DNA of 64,000 bases from Tessaracoccus flavescens (GTDB lineage: Bacteria; Actinomycetota; Actinomycetes; Propionibacteriales; Propionibacteriaceae), in NCBI RefSeq assembly GCF_001998865.1, contig NZ_CP019607.1:3162001-3226000 (forward strand). Direction: 5' to 3'. Positions 53,619 through 62,004 of this stretch are shown piece by piece. Position numbers and translations under genes: made by a program. Position 1 is the stretch's first letter. Each line of letters opens with the position of its first letter. The notes beneath the pieces are model-generated. The model saw only the letters and a program-made list of their open reading frames with translations. It was not told where the DNA came from and did not search any database.

Positions 53619-54731
53619 GTGCTGACCCGCCCGCCGCGTTCGCTACTCGGCGCCTACCTCGGATTCCTCACCGCCAAGCTCGGTTTTCTGCTGCTGCTCG
53701 TGGTCGAGACCGGTCCGCGTTGGTTGTGGCACCTCGGCCGGTTCGACGCCGGCTGGTATCTGACGATCATCCAGGACGGGTATCAGGCCACCGAACCGGG
53801 CACCCGCTCCAATCTGGCCTTCTTCCCGCTGTTGCCGACGCTGGCCGGGATGGTCAGCTCCGTCGGGATCCCGCCGCCGGTCGCTCTGCTTGTCGTGGCC
53901 TGGTGCGGTTCCCTCGCCGCGGTCGCGGGGATCTGGGCGCTCGGACGGGAGGTCGCCGACGGCAGGGTCGGCATGTGGATGGTGCTCCTGTGGGCGGTGG
54001 CGCCAAGGGCCCACGTGCAGGTGATGGGGTACTCGGAGGGACCGTTCACCGCGCTCGTGGCGTTCTGCCTGCTCGGGGTGATCCAGCGGCGGTGGGTGCT
54101 TGCCGGGGTCACCGGCGTGCTCGCCGCGTTGACGCGTCCGTCCGTCGCTCCGCTGATCCTGACCATGGGCGTCGTGTGGCTCGTGGGCGTCGTGCGTGCC
54201 CGAAGGCGGGGCGAGGGATGGAGGGAGAGCCTCGTCACCCCGCCACTTGTGGTCACCCTGCTCTCGGGATTCGCCATGGTCTCGGTGATGGCCTTCGTCG
54301 CCATCCACACCGGCTCACCTGCCGGGTACTTCGCCGTCCAGGCAGAGTGGAACCAGCACCTGGGTACACCCCTGCAGACGCTGAGCTTCTTCCTCACGGA
54401 GGTTGTGCCAAACCCCCGCGCCTGGCCCTACTTCGGGATCGTCGGGCTCTTCACGGCCGGCTACCTGGTGCTGTTCTGGTGGATGGTGATCCGCAGGGAG
54501 CGGTGGGAACTGCTCGTGTTCACCGGGCTCAGCCTGCTGCTGGTGCTCTGCCAGCAGAACTACTACGCCAGTTACGCGCGGTTCCTGCTGCCGCTCTTCC
54601 CGCTCTGGCTGCCTGTGGCGAGGATCGTCGCACGGCGGCCCCTGCTCCCGATGCTCCTGGTGTGGTCCGTCATCATGGTCGCGGGCGCCCTCGCCGGAAC
54701 GTGGGGGATCCAGCTGCGCCACTCGCCCTGA
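53619..54731 (+). CDS. PIG-V-like integral membrane mannosyltransferase
   Basis: A 370-residue membrane protein with about nine helices of the COG5542 (PIG-V-related) GT-C class, which use polyprenyl-phosphate mannose. The hallmark aspartate is in the first outside loop, GRFDAGWYLTIIQDGY (about 43-58), and FFPLLPTLAGM follows. The acceptor is unknown. TATGAT at 53607-53612 lies 6 nt before the GTG at 53619, a strong leaderless -10; an upstream in-frame ATG at 53532 is rejected for that reason. Confidence 0.82.
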   Translation: MLTRPPRSLLGAYLGFLTAKLGFLLLLVVETGPRWLWHLGRFDAGWYLTIIQDGYQATEPGTRSNLAFFPLLPTLAGMVSSVGIPPPVALLVVAWCGSLAAVAGIWALGREVADGRVGMWMVLLWAVAPRAHVQVMGYSEGPFTALVAFCLLGVIQRRWVLAGVTGVLAALTRPSVAPLILTMGVVWLVGVVRARRRGEGWRESLVTPPLVVTLLSGFAMVSVMAFVAIHTGSPAGYFAVQAEWNQHLGTPLQTLSFFLTEVVPNPRAWPYFGIVGLFTAGYLVLFWWMVIRRERWELLVFTGLSLLLVLCQQNYYASYARFLLPLFPLWLPVARIVARRPLLPMLLVWSVIMVAGALAGTWGIQLRHSP

Positions 54732-54737
54732 GCGCGG

Positions 54738-55706
54738 TCAGGAGAAGGCGCGCTCCATTCGGCGGAACGACGCCAGGCGTTCCTCGCTCAGGCGTCCGTC
54801 GGCGACGGCCTCGTCGAGCGCACAGTCCACGGCGCCCGTCTGGTGTCTGCAGCCGCGCGGGCAGTCCTCGGCGTACTCGGCGAGGTCGGGGAACGCACCG
54901 AGGATCGACTCCGGGCGCACGTGGCTGATCCCGAAGGACCGCACACCCGGGGTGTCGATGATCCAGCCGCCGTCGGGTAGCTCCATGGCGAGCGCGGAGG
55001 TGGACGTGTGCCGTCCCTTGCCCGTCAGCTCGCTCACCTCGGCCGTCGCGCGGTTCGCGTCCGGTACGAGCCGGTTGACCAGCGTCGACTTGCCGACCCC
55101 GGAGTGGCCGACGAAGACCGTGACGTGGTCGGTGAGGATGTCGACGACGTCGGCCAGGTCGGACCCGGGCTCGGTGACGAGGATCGGCACGCCGAGCGGC
55201 TCGTAGGCCGCGCGCAGTTCGTCCGGGCTCGCGAGGTCGGCCTTCGTCAGGCAGAGCATCGGCTCGATGCCCGCGTCATAGGCGGCAACCAGGATGCGGT
55301 CGATCATGCCGACGCGTGGGGGAGGGTCGGCGAGCGCGGTCACGATGAACAACTGGTCTGCGTTGGCGACGATGGGTCGCTCGAAGGTGTCGGCATCGTC
55401 CGCGCTGCGGCGCAGCATGGTGGAGCGGTCGAGGACCTCGACCACGCGGGCGAGCGTCCCCTCCTCGGCGCTGGTGTCACCGTCGAGCCGCACGCGGTCG
55501 CCGACGATGATCCCCTTGCGGGCGATCAGCCGTCCGCGGACCGCCGTGACGATTCTGCCGTCGAGCAGGCAGCGGTAGCGCCCCCTGTCGATAGAGACGA
55601 CGCGCGCCTCAGGCTTGCTCGAGTAGTCGGGGCGGTCCTTCGTCCGAGGACGGCTGCGCTTCCGCGGACGGTCGAACCCTGTGTGGTCGTCCTCGTGGAT
55701 GCTCAT
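54738..55706 (-). CDS. rsgA: Ribosome small subunit-dependent GTPase RsgA
   Basis: A 322-residue circularly permuted GTPase acting in late 30S maturation. It has a basic N-terminal tail, an OB fold (SIDRGRYRCLL), the G4 motif LTKADL before the G1 motif GHSGVGKSTLVNRL (permuted order), G3 DTPGV and a C-terminal zinc site in CPRGCRHQTGAVDC. Its ATG overlaps the aroA stop by 4 bp; the aroA-rsgA pair is conserved in M. tuberculosis (Rv3227-Rv3228). Confidence 0.95.
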   Translation of the reverse strand: MSIHEDDHTGFDRPRKRSRPRTKDRPDYSSKPEARVVSIDRGRYRCLLDGRIVTAVRGRLIARKGIIVGDRVRLDGDTSAEEGTLARVVEVLDRSTMLRRSADDADTFERPIVANADQLFIVTALADPPPRVGMIDRILVAAYDAGIEPMLCLTKADLASPDELRAAYEPLGVPILVTEPGSDLADVVDILTDHVTVFVGHSGVGKSTLVNRLVPDANRATAEVSELTGKGRHTSTSALAMELPDGGWIIDTPGVRSFGISHVRPESILGAFPDLAEYAEDCPRGCRHQTGAVDCALDEAVADGRLSEERLASFRRMERAFS

Positions 55707-56959
55707 CCGATGAGACCGGCCCAGTCCTGCGGGAACCGCGGCATGGTCTTGGACGTGCAGGCGATGTCGTCGATCCCGACCCCACGCACGCGCAGGGCAA
55801 GCAGTGCGGCGAAGTGCGCCATCCTGTGATCGGCATAAGCGTGCAGGATCGCTGGGCGGAGGTCGGCCGATCCGGTGATGCGCAGGCCGTCGTCGGTCTC
55901 CTCGGCCGCACAGCCGACGCGGTGCAGTTCGGTGCGCAACGCGGCGAGCCGGTCGGTCTCATGCCCCCGGATGTGGGCGACGCCCGAGATGGTGGTCGTC
56001 CCCTCGGCGAGCGCGCCGAGAGCCGCGACGACCGGCGTCAGTTCGGACGCCTTCGTGAGGTCGACGTCGACTCCGCGCAGGGAACCGTCCCCGCTGACCT
56101 TCACCGATCCGCGTCCATGTGTCACGGTCGCGCCCATCCGCTCGACCACGTCGAGGAACATCGCCCCCGGCTGGAGGCTGCGTGCCGGCCACCCCGGGAC
56201 GGTGACCGACCCGCCGGTGATCGCCGCGGCCGCGAGGAACACCGACGCGTTGGTCAGGTCGGGCTCGATCCTGGTGTCCGCGGCGCCGATCGGCCCGTGC
56301 GAGACGCGCCAGGTGCGATCGTCCGGCTCGGCGACCTGCACGCCGCGTTCGCGCAGCATAGAGGTCGTCATCTCGATGTGTGGGCGGGAGGGGAGCCGCT
56401 TACCCGTGTGGCGCAGGGTCAGGCCCTCGGGGAGGCGGGCGCCGATCAGCAGAAGGCCCGAGATGAACTGGCTCGAGCCCGAGGCGTCGATCGAAACGCT
56501 CGCCCGGTAGTCGGCCGGGGGAGAGATCCGGAACGGGAGCCGGTCGCCCGTGACGACGGCGCCGAGCTGACGCAACCCGTCGAGCAGCGGGCCCATCGGG
56601 CGCTCGCTCGCATGGGGGTCACCGACGAAACCGGTCGCGCCGTCGGCCAGCATGGCGATCGGCGGAACGAACCGCATCACGGTGCCCGCGAGGCCGCAGT
56701 CGATGGAGTGGGCCCCGGTGTAGCGCACCGGGGGATTGACGCGCACCGATGCCCCGTTGCGCTCGATCGAGACGCCAAGGGCGTGCAGCGCGTCCATCAT
56801 CAAGGTGGTGTCGCGCGACTCGAGGGTCCCCTCGAGGACGCTCGGCCCGTCCGCGAGTGCGGCGAGCACGAGTGCCCGGTTCGTCTCGGACTTGGAGCCC
56901 GGGACGTTGACCTCCCCGACGACCGGGGCCTTTGCGTAGGGAAGCGGCGTCGGCGTCAC
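55703..56959 (-). CDS. aroA: EPSP synthase AroA
   Basis: 3-phosphoshikimate 1-carboxyvinyltransferase of the shikimate pathway, 418 residues. Active-site segments are VPGSKSETNRALVLAAL (residues 16-32, substrate lysine), GLAGTVMRFVPP, SERPMGPLLDGL, SGSSQFISGLLL and ADHRMAHF. The GTG at 56959 overlaps the doxX stop (GTGA), so expression is coupled with doxX and rsgA. Confidence 0.95.
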   Translation of the reverse strand: MTPTPLPYAKAPVVGEVNVPGSKSETNRALVLAALADGPSVLEGTLESRDTTLMMDALHALGVSIERNGASVRVNPPVRYTGAHSIDCGLAGTVMRFVPPIAMLADGATGFVGDPHASERPMGPLLDGLRQLGAVVTGDRLPFRISPPADYRASVSIDASGSSQFISGLLLIGARLPEGLTLRHTGKRLPSRPHIEMTTSMLRERGVQVAEPDDRTWRVSHGPIGAADTRIEPDLTNASVFLAAAAITGGSVTVPGWPARSLQPGAMFLDVVERMGATVTHGRGSVKVSGDGSLRGVDVDLTKASELTPVVAALGALAEGTTTISGVAHIRGHETDRLAALRTELHRVGCAAEETDDGLRITGSADLRPAILHAYADHRMAHFAALLALRVRGVGIDDIACTSKTMPRFPQDWAGLIG

Positions 56960-57570
56960 GACGTGGCGGAATCGATCTTCTTGCCGATGGTCTTGGCCTG
57001 CTTGCGAGCCTTCTTCGCGAGCTTCTTCGCCTTCTTCTGGGTGCGCTTCGCTGCGGAACGAGCCGACTTCGACACGTCCTCGCCGAGGGCGGCCGCCTTC
57101 TTCTCGGTCGCCTTCGCCGCGTGGTCTGCGCGCCAGGCAAGGCTCGGCTTGCCCTGGGTGTCCTGGACGGCGAGCAGGGAGGCGCCGAGCAGCGCGACCC
57201 CACGCAGGACGTCCGGACGTGCGGCCTCCTTGGCCGCCTTCGGGGCGTCCTTGCCCGGCAGCGCGATCGCGATGTTCAGGATGGAGGCCTTCGTCAGCAG
57301 GAGCGCACCGAGCCGGCGGCCGATGCCGGTGGCGAACATGGCTCCGCCGGCGATCTGGGCGACGCCGACGACCCGGACCCACGTCTCTGCCTTCTCCGGC
57401 ACATAGGACGAGAGGTCGGCAGGAACCGCGCGCTGGATGAGCGGCGTCACCTTGCTGGTGAAGGCCTCGGCATCCGGGGCGATGTCGGCGGGCTTCGTGA
57501 CCGCCTTGACACCCTCCCCGACGAAGTAGCTGGCGAAAAGGCTGCGGGCTAGAAATCGCATGAGACTCAT
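56956..57570 (-). CDS. DoxX-family membrane protein with a lysine-rich tail
   Basis: A 204-residue protein with a four-helix DoxX domain over residues 1-130 (RSLFASYFVGEGVKAV, VRVVGVAQIAGGAMFATGIGR, GVALLGASLLAVQ). Residues about 155-204 are a Lys/Ala-rich helix with KKAKKLAKKARKQAKTIGKK, resembling histone H1-like or Mycobacterium Hup tails. The tail may bind anionic lipid or DNA; its role is unknown. First gene before aroA and rsgA; GCAGTCACCC separates it from the divergent SRAP gene. Confidence 0.82.
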   Translation of the reverse strand: MSLMRFLARSLFASYFVGEGVKAVTKPADIAPDAEAFTSKVTPLIQRAVPADLSSYVPEKAETWVRVVGVAQIAGGAMFATGIGRRLGALLLTKASILNIAIALPGKDAPKAAKEAARPDVLRGVALLGASLLAVQDTQGKPSLAWRADHAAKATEKKAAALGEDVSKSARSAAKRTQKKAKKLAKKARKQAKTIGKKIDSATS

Positions 57571-57595
57571 GCAGTCACCCTACTAGTCTTGCGGC

Positions 57596-58291
57596 ATGTG
57601 CGGACGCTACGCGGCAACGGCGAATCCCGACGAGCTGGTCGAGGAGTTCGAGATCTCCTTCGTCGACGAGGAGATGGCCGAGGTATGCCGCCCCCGGTTC
57701 AACATCGCGCCCACCGACACCGTGGCCGCCGTCGTCGAACGGCTCAAGGACGACGAGACGACCCGCAAGCTCGTCCCTCTGCGCTGGGGGCTCGTGCCCA
57801 GTTGGGCCAAGGCGCCGACCGCGACCATGATCAACGCCCGCGTCGAGACCGTCACGCAGAAGCCTGCCTTCCGCAAGGCGGCCTCCGCCCGTCGCTGCCT
57901 GCTTCCCGCGATCGGCTACTACGAGTGGCGCAAGGAAGAGGTGGAGGGATCGGCGAAGCCGATCAAGCAGCCGTACTTCCTGAGCCCGGAGGGTGGGCCG
58001 CTCGTGATGGCCGGCCTCTACGAGTTCTGGAAGGGCCCCGGCGGGTGGGTCTCGTCGACCACCATCATCACCACAGAGGCGAGCGACGAACTCGGCTGGG
58101 TGCACGACCGGATGCCGATGACGGTGCCGCCCGACTCGTGGGACGACTGGCTCGATCCGCGGCTCACGGACGCCAAGGTCGCCGTCTCCATGCTGCAGGC
58201 GCCGGTGGCCATGGCGCCGCGCAAGGTCTCGCGCGCCGTCAGCCACGTGGGCACCGACGGCCCGGAACTGATCGAGCCGCTCGGGGAATAA
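57596..58291 (+). CDS. SOS response-associated peptidase (SRAP, YedK/HMCES)
   Basis: A 231-residue SRAP protein that crosslinks to abasic sites in single-stranded DNA through its N-terminal cysteine. The mature start CGRYAAT (C2), RFNIAPTD, LRWGLVPSWAK, INARVETV and CLLPAIGYYEWRK (glutamate) match the active site, as does the histidine in VHDRMPMTVP. TAGTCT (57584-57589) lies 6 nt before the ATG, predicting leaderless translation, which keeps the start codon directly next to C2. The sigH promoter overlaps its stop codon. Confidence 0.93.
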   Translation: MCGRYAATANPDELVEEFEISFVDEEMAEVCRPRFNIAPTDTVAAVVERLKDDETTRKLVPLRWGLVPSWAKAPTATMINARVETVTQKPAFRKAASARRCLLPAIGYYEWRKEEVEGSAKPIKQPYFLSPEGGPLVMAGLYEFWKGPGGWVSSTTIITTEASDELGWVHDRMPMTVPPDSWDDWLDPRLTDAKVAVSMLQAPVAMAPRKVSRAVSHVGTDGPELIEPLGE

Positions 58292-58310
58292 CGCCACGCC
58301 CGGGCGCGTT
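58284..58310 (+). promoter_or_regulatory. SigH-type promoter directly ahead of sigH
   Basis: GGGAAT (58284-58289) and CGTT (58307-58310) are 17 bp apart, matching the GGAAT/CGTT pattern of M. tuberculosis SigH and Streptomyces SigR promoters. Transcription would start near 58317, at or just before the sigH ATG. It implies positive autoregulation. Confidence 0.72.
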
Positions 58311-58318
58311 TACCTGGC

Positions 58319-59020
58319 ATGACGCTCACCCAGGACACTGCAGTCGTGACCCGTGCAGAGTCCATCGTGCGGACGGCGCTATTGTCGTACCTGATGGAAG
58401 AACAGGATCTGGCAGAAGCGGCGGCCGACGCCACTCTCGACGACGCGGAAGCCGCGGCGTTCGAGGAGGAGGCGCTGAGCCATCTTGACCGGCTCTACGC
58501 GGCTGCGCTGCGAATGACGCGCAACCCGGCAGACGCCGAGGACGTGGTGCAGGACACCTACGCGAAGGCGTTCGCGTCGCGCCACACCTTCACGCCTGGG
58601 ACCAACCTCAGGGCGTGGCTGTACCGCATCCTCACCAACACCTACATCAACTCGTACCGGAAGGCCCAGCGCACGCCGCAGACCAGCGGAGACGAGAACG
58701 TCACCGACTGGCAGCTCGCGAAGGCCGCCTCGCACGATTCGGCCGGGCTGCGCAGCGCCGAGATGGAGGCGCTCGACCAGACGCCGGACGCCGCCGTCGC
58801 CCATGCCATCGCCCAGCTGCCCGAGAACTTCCGCACCGCCGTCCTGCTGAGTGACGTCGACGGGTTCTCCTACAAGGAGATCGCCGAGATCATGGGCACA
58901 CCGATCGGCACCGTGATGAGTCGGCTCAACCGAGGTCGGGCCCAGCTACGAGAACTCCTGGCCGACTACGCGGAGGAACAGGGAATCGGACGCAGGGACC
59001 GCACGGAGGGAGGACGCTGA
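58319..59020 (+). CDS. sigH: ECF sigma factor SigH/SigR (thiol-oxidative stress)
   Basis: A 233-residue ECF sigma factor with an acidic, Ala-rich N-terminal extension of about 50 residues. Region 2 holds [20 protein letters not shown] and [17 protein letters not shown]; region 4 holds [20 protein letters not shown] and [19 protein letters not shown]. Pairing with the zinc anti-sigma gene and the flanking genes places it as the SigH/SigR orthologue controlling thioredoxin, mycothiol and heat-shock genes. The ATG at 58319 follows the SigH-type promoter by 8 nt; the extension of about 15 residues before RAESIV could be skipped by later starts. Confidence 0.9.
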   Translation: MTLTQDTAVVTRAESIVRTALLSYLMEEQDLAEAAADATLDDAEAAAFEEEALSHLDRLYAAALRMTRNPADAEDVVQDTYAKAFASRHTFTPGTNLRAWLYRILTNTYINSYRKAQRTPQTSGDENVTDWQLAKAASHDSAGLRSAEMEALDQTPDAAVAHAIAQLPENFRTAVLLSDVDGFSYKEIAEIMGTPIGTVMSRLNRGRAQLRELLADYAEEQGIGRRDRTEGGR

Positions 59021-59280
59021 TGAGCGCCATGTCGCACGAACACGATGAGATGGACGAGTGCGTCCAGGCACTTGCGAGGGTGCACGCCTTCCTGCACAAC
59101 GAGCTGGTCGAGGCCGACGCGGACGTCATCCGCATCCACCTGCACGCCTGCGAGCGATGTATGGAGAACTTCGAGATCGAGTCGACGATCACGGAGATGA
59201 TCACCCGCAGCCAGCCTGTCCACCACGCACCCACCACGTTGGCTGCCCGGATCCAGACGATGCGCATCGCGCGCCGCTGA
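59020..59280 (+). CDS. Zinc anti-sigma factor RsrA/RshA
   Basis: An 86-residue ZAS-type anti-sigma factor. The redox-sensing motif H-x3-C-x2-C is H40, C44, C47 in RIHLHACERC, and C14 corresponds to the N-terminal cysteine that forms the trigger disulfide in RsrA. When reduced and zinc-bound it should hold SigH; oxidation releases it. The ATG at 59020 overlaps the sigH stop (TGATG) with GGAGG upstream, giving balanced synthesis. Confidence 0.92.
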   Translation: MSAMSHEHDEMDECVQALARVHAFLHNELVEADADVIRIHLHACERCMENFEIESTITEMITRSQPVHHAPTTLAARIQTMRIARR

Positions 59281-59296
59281 TCCACGGCAACGACAA

Positions 59297-59321
59297 AGCC
59301 CCCGCAGAAATTGCGGGGGCT
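59297..59321. terminator. Bidirectional terminator between rsrA and bL37
   Basis: AGCCCCCGCA and TGCGGGGGCT form a perfect 10-bp stem around GAAAT, with an AAAA-type run on the left (ACAAAG) and TCATCT on the right. Confidence 0.75.
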
Positions 59322-59341
59322 CATCTGTGTCCAGCCTCGGC

Positions 59342-59416
59342 TCAGGCGTTGGGACGCTTGCCGTGGTTGGCCTTGTTCTTGCGACGTGCGCGGCGCTTGC
59401 GGCCGGTCTTACCCAT
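59342..59416 (-). CDS. Ribosomal protein bL37
   Basis: A 24-residue, highly basic peptide beginning MGKTGRKRRARRKNKA and ending NHGKRPNA. It is the actinobacterial large-subunit protein bL37 first seen in mycobacterial ribosome structures; the NHGKRPNA ending is the recognisable part. GAGGAG lies 7 nt before the ATG. The position between rsrA and pdtaS is shared with mycobacteria. Genes this short are often missed. Confidence 0.88.
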   Translation of the reverse strand: MGKTGRKRRARRKNKANHGKRPNA

Positions 59417-59505
59417 GGGGTACTCCTCGAGAGTGGAACTGTGGACACCACATTGTGCCAGATGCCCGTGCGGCATGAGAAAGCCTGACATGGCAGTCTT
59501 GTCCC

Positions 59506-60945
59506 GTGGCACGTGTTGTGGATCAGATGACCGACGACGAATGGCTCGACGCCTTCGTCTCCCAATGGCACCTTCTCGCGGACCTGAGCTTCTCGGATCT
59601 AGTCCTCTGGAAGGCGCTCGGCGAGGAGGGCGACGTCTTCGAGTGCACCGCTCAGATCCGCCCCGTCACCGGCCCGACGGCCCTCGAGGACGACATCGTG
59701 GGGGAGCGGATCGAGTACGACCCTGAGCACCAGGTCACCGTCGCCTACATGACTCATGAGATCGCGGAGACGAGCAACAACGCGCTCAGCGCGGGCATCC
59801 CCGTCGACGTGTGGGCCATCCCTGTGCTGCGTAACGACCGGCCGATCGCCGTGATCGAACGGCACACGAACCAGATGGGGATGCGCGCCACCGGCGCCCT
59901 CGAGGAGAACTTTCTCGAGGCCGCGGAGATCCTGACCCAGATGCTGATGCGCGGTGAGTTCCCGCTCGTGCCCCCGTCGGACAAGGCGCTTGCGCCCCGC
60001 CCAGCCGACGGTGTGCTGCGGATCCAGCCTGACGGGGTGATCTCCTACGCGAGTCCGAACGCGATCACCGGGTACCGCAGGCTCGGTGCCTCCGGCGACA
60101 TCGAGGGCGAACACTTCCGGGAACTCACCCGACAGTTGCGCGAGGGTGTCGAGGCCGTCGGCCAGACCGTCAACGCCGACATCGACGGCCGCCTGACGCT
60201 CGAGTTCGACGTTGAGACGCGCGGCGCGTCGATGCGCTTCGTGGTGCTTCCGCTGTGGTTCGAGACCACCTCGGCAGGGATGCTGGTGCTCTGCCGCGAC
60301 ACCACGGATCTGCGTCGCCGCGACCGGATGCTGGTCACCAAGGACGCCACCATCCGCGAGATCCACCACAGGGTCAAGAACAACCTGCAGACGGTCGCCG
60401 CCCTGTTGCGCATGCAGTCGCGCCGGCTCGAGTCCCCGGAGGGCAAGGAGGCGCTGCGCGACGCGATGCGCCGCGTCTCCTCGATCGCGATGGTGCACGA
60501 GACGCTGTCCTACAGCCTCGTCGAGGCGGTCGCCTTCGACGAGGTGTGCGACAAGATCCTCGACATGGTGGGGGATCTCGCCGCCTCGCACGGCACAGTG
60601 CGCGCGGTGCGCCGGGGCAGTTTCGGGGTGATCCCCGCCGACATGGCGACCTCGCTGTCGATGGTCGTCACCGAGCTGTGTCAGAACGCCATCGAGCACG
60701 GGCTGGACAGTTCGTCGGGGGAGGTGGAGGTTGTCCCGACCCGGACTCCCGACCAGTTGATGATCGAGATCCTCGACGCGGGCCGTGGCCTGCCGGAGGA
60801 CTTCAAGCTCGCCAACCAGAAGTCGCTCGGGCTCTCCATCATCTCGACGCTGATCCACGACCTGCACGGCTCACTGTCGATCGAGAACCGTCAGGACGGA
60901 CCGGGGACTGTCGCCACCATCGTGATCCCCGTCCCCAAGGTCTGA
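59506..60945 (+). CDS. pdtaS: Sensor histidine kinase PdtaS
   Basis: A 479-residue cytosolic kinase with GAF (about 10-150) and PAS (about 165-275) sensor domains, a HisKA_2 dimerisation domain with phosphoacceptor histidine near 288 in EIHHRVKNNLQT, and an HATPase domain (VVTELCQNAIEHGLD, DAGRGLPEDF, SLGLSIISTL). It should phosphorylate the ANTAR-type RNA-binding regulator PdtaR, which is not in this window; PdtaS/PdtaR act orphan-wise in M. tuberculosis too. GTG start at 59506. Confidence 0.92.
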   Translation: MARVVDQMTDDEWLDAFVSQWHLLADLSFSDLVLWKALGEEGDVFECTAQIRPVTGPTALEDDIVGERIEYDPEHQVTVAYMTHEIAETSNNALSAGIPVDVWAIPVLRNDRPIAVIERHTNQMGMRATGALEENFLEAAEILTQMLMRGEFPLVPPSDKALAPRPADGVLRIQPDGVISYASPNAITGYRRLGASGDIEGEHFRELTRQLREGVEAVGQTVNADIDGRLTLEFDVETRGASMRFVVLPLWFETTSAGMLVLCRDTTDLRRRDRMLVTKDATIREIHHRVKNNLQTVAALLRMQSRRLESPEGKEALRDAMRRVSSIAMVHETLSYSLVEAVAFDEVCDKILDMVGDLAASHGTVRAVRRGSFGVIPADMATSLSMVVTELCQNAIEHGLDSSSGEVEVVPTRTPDQLMIEILDAGRGLPEDFKLANQKSLGLSIISTLIHDLHGSLSIENRQDGPGTVATIVIPVPKV

Positions 60946-61009
60946 CCGACCCTAGGGGGTCGCGCGGCGCGTCGCTGTGTCCTTCGGGGCACGAGGGCGC
61001 TGCCCGGAG

Positions 61010-61024
61010 TGTTACACCGTAACA
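61010..61024. repeat. Perfect inverted repeat in the pdtaS/whiB1 gap
   Basis: TGTTAC-ACC-GTAACA has two perfect 6-bp arms. It lies in a 184-bp gap between convergent genes, away from any promoter I can see. Looks like a protein-binding site; no target gene is evident. Confidence 0.4.
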
Positions 61025-61068
61025 AACGCGTTCACGGCGCCGGACGCACGGAGTCGACCCGCTCAGGC

Positions 61069-61105
61069 AGCAGCCCCGCGGCGCACAGGTCGCAGCGGGG
61101 CTGCT
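61069..61105 (-). terminator. Terminator of whiB1
   Basis: AGCAGCCCCGC and GCGGGGCTGCT form a perfect 11-bp stem with a 15-base loop, 25 bp after the whiB1 stop. Confidence 0.65.
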
Positions 61106-61129
61106 TGCGCACACGGGGTGCGCTGTAGA

Positions 61130-61381
61130 TCAGGAGTTGCGCAGCCGGGAACGGGCGGCGCGGCGCTTGATCGCGCGGCGCTCATCCTCGCTCAGCCCGC
61201 CCCAGACGCCGTGGTCCTGGCCTGCCTCGAGGGCCCAGGCGAGGCACTGCTCGCGGACGACACAGCGCGCGCAGATCTTCTTGGCTTCTTCGATCTGTTG
61301 TAGGGCAGGGCCAGTGTTGCCAACTGGAAAGAACAACTCCGGATCCTCAGTGAGGCAGGCAGCCTTGTGGCGCCAATCCAT
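61130..61381 (-). CDS. whiB1: Iron-sulfur transcription factor WhiB1
   Basis: An 83-residue Wbl protein with cluster ligands C9, C37, C40 and C46 (AACL, CARC, EQCLAWAL), the GVWGG turn and a basic C-terminal RRAIKRRAARSRLR tail. WhiB1 carries an NO-sensitive [4Fe-4S] cluster, binds region 4 of SigA and is essential in mycobacteria. AAGGAG lies before the ATG. A well-formed promoter is visible upstream. The pdtaS-whiB1 neighbourhood matches M. tuberculosis Rv3220c-Rv3219. Confidence 0.95.
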   Translation of the reverse strand: MDWRHKAACLTEDPELFFPVGNTGPALQQIEEAKKICARCVVREQCLAWALEAGQDHGVWGGLSEDERRAIKRRAARSRLRNS

Positions 61382-61428
61382 AGTTGAACTCCTTCTGTTA
61401 CAGCAATACGGGCCGCGGAACATCCGCA

Positions 61429-61456
61429 AGCCTATGCAGGTTACCCCTGAGTTCAA
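61429..61456 (-). promoter_or_regulatory. Promoter of whiB1
   Basis: On the minus strand TTGAAC (61456-61451), a 16-bp spacer and TAGGCT (61434-61429), giving a leader of about 40 nt. Close to the SigA consensus. Confidence 0.7.
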
Positions 61457-61602
61457 CGATAGGCAATAGCTGCCCGCCTCGGGAGATAACGCGTGAGAAA
61501 AAGTGTCAGCTCCGCGGTGTCGCCGCACGCAATGAGCGCCAGTGTGTCTCACGGGGACGAGGTCGACTTGATGAACGTCGCCAGCCTTGGCAGGCTCTAC
61601 GC

Positions 61603-62004
61603 GTGACGTCCCGAGTGCTCCGCCGACCTCTGCTCGCCGTGTGCGTGATCCTCACCGCCCTCACGGGGCTGGTCATGATCGGCATCGGCGTCGGCGCCGT
61701 GGCCGCCAACTCGCAGCGCTTCGGCTGGGGGGTCGCCACCTGGCTGTTCATCTACGGCGCGGCGCAGCTGGCCATCGCCTGGTTCGTCACCCGGGGCAGC
61801 TCACTCGCGCTCGGGCTGATCGTCGCGTCCTCGCTGCTGCATGCGTGCGCCGTCGGCAGCTTCCTGACCACTCCCGACAGGTCGCAGTTCGTGGGCATGC
61901 TGATCGTCGCGCCCTTCGTGCTGGCGACGGTCGTCACCTCGGTGCTCGCCGTCGGACGGCGCGAGCTCGACAAGGTCAAGCAGCCCTCCGACGCCTCGGC
62001 CTAG
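61603..62004 (+). CDS. Small four-helix membrane protein
   Basis: A 133-residue protein with four predicted membrane helices (LLAVCVILTALTGLVMIGIG, WGVATWLFIYGAAQLAIAWF, LALGLIVASSLLHACAVG, GMLIVAPFVLATVVTSVLAV) and a short charged tail. No family recognised. The GTG at 61603 is uncertain; the frame stays open 219 bp upstream, into the whiB1 promoter region. Its stop and that of convergent galK share CTAG. Confidence 0.65.
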   Translation: MTSRVLRRPLLAVCVILTALTGLVMIGIGVGAVAANSQRFGWGVATWLFIYGAAQLAIAWFVTRGSSLALGLIVASSLLHACAVGSFLTTPDRSQFVGMLIVAPFVLATVVTSVLAVGRRELDKVKQPSDASA

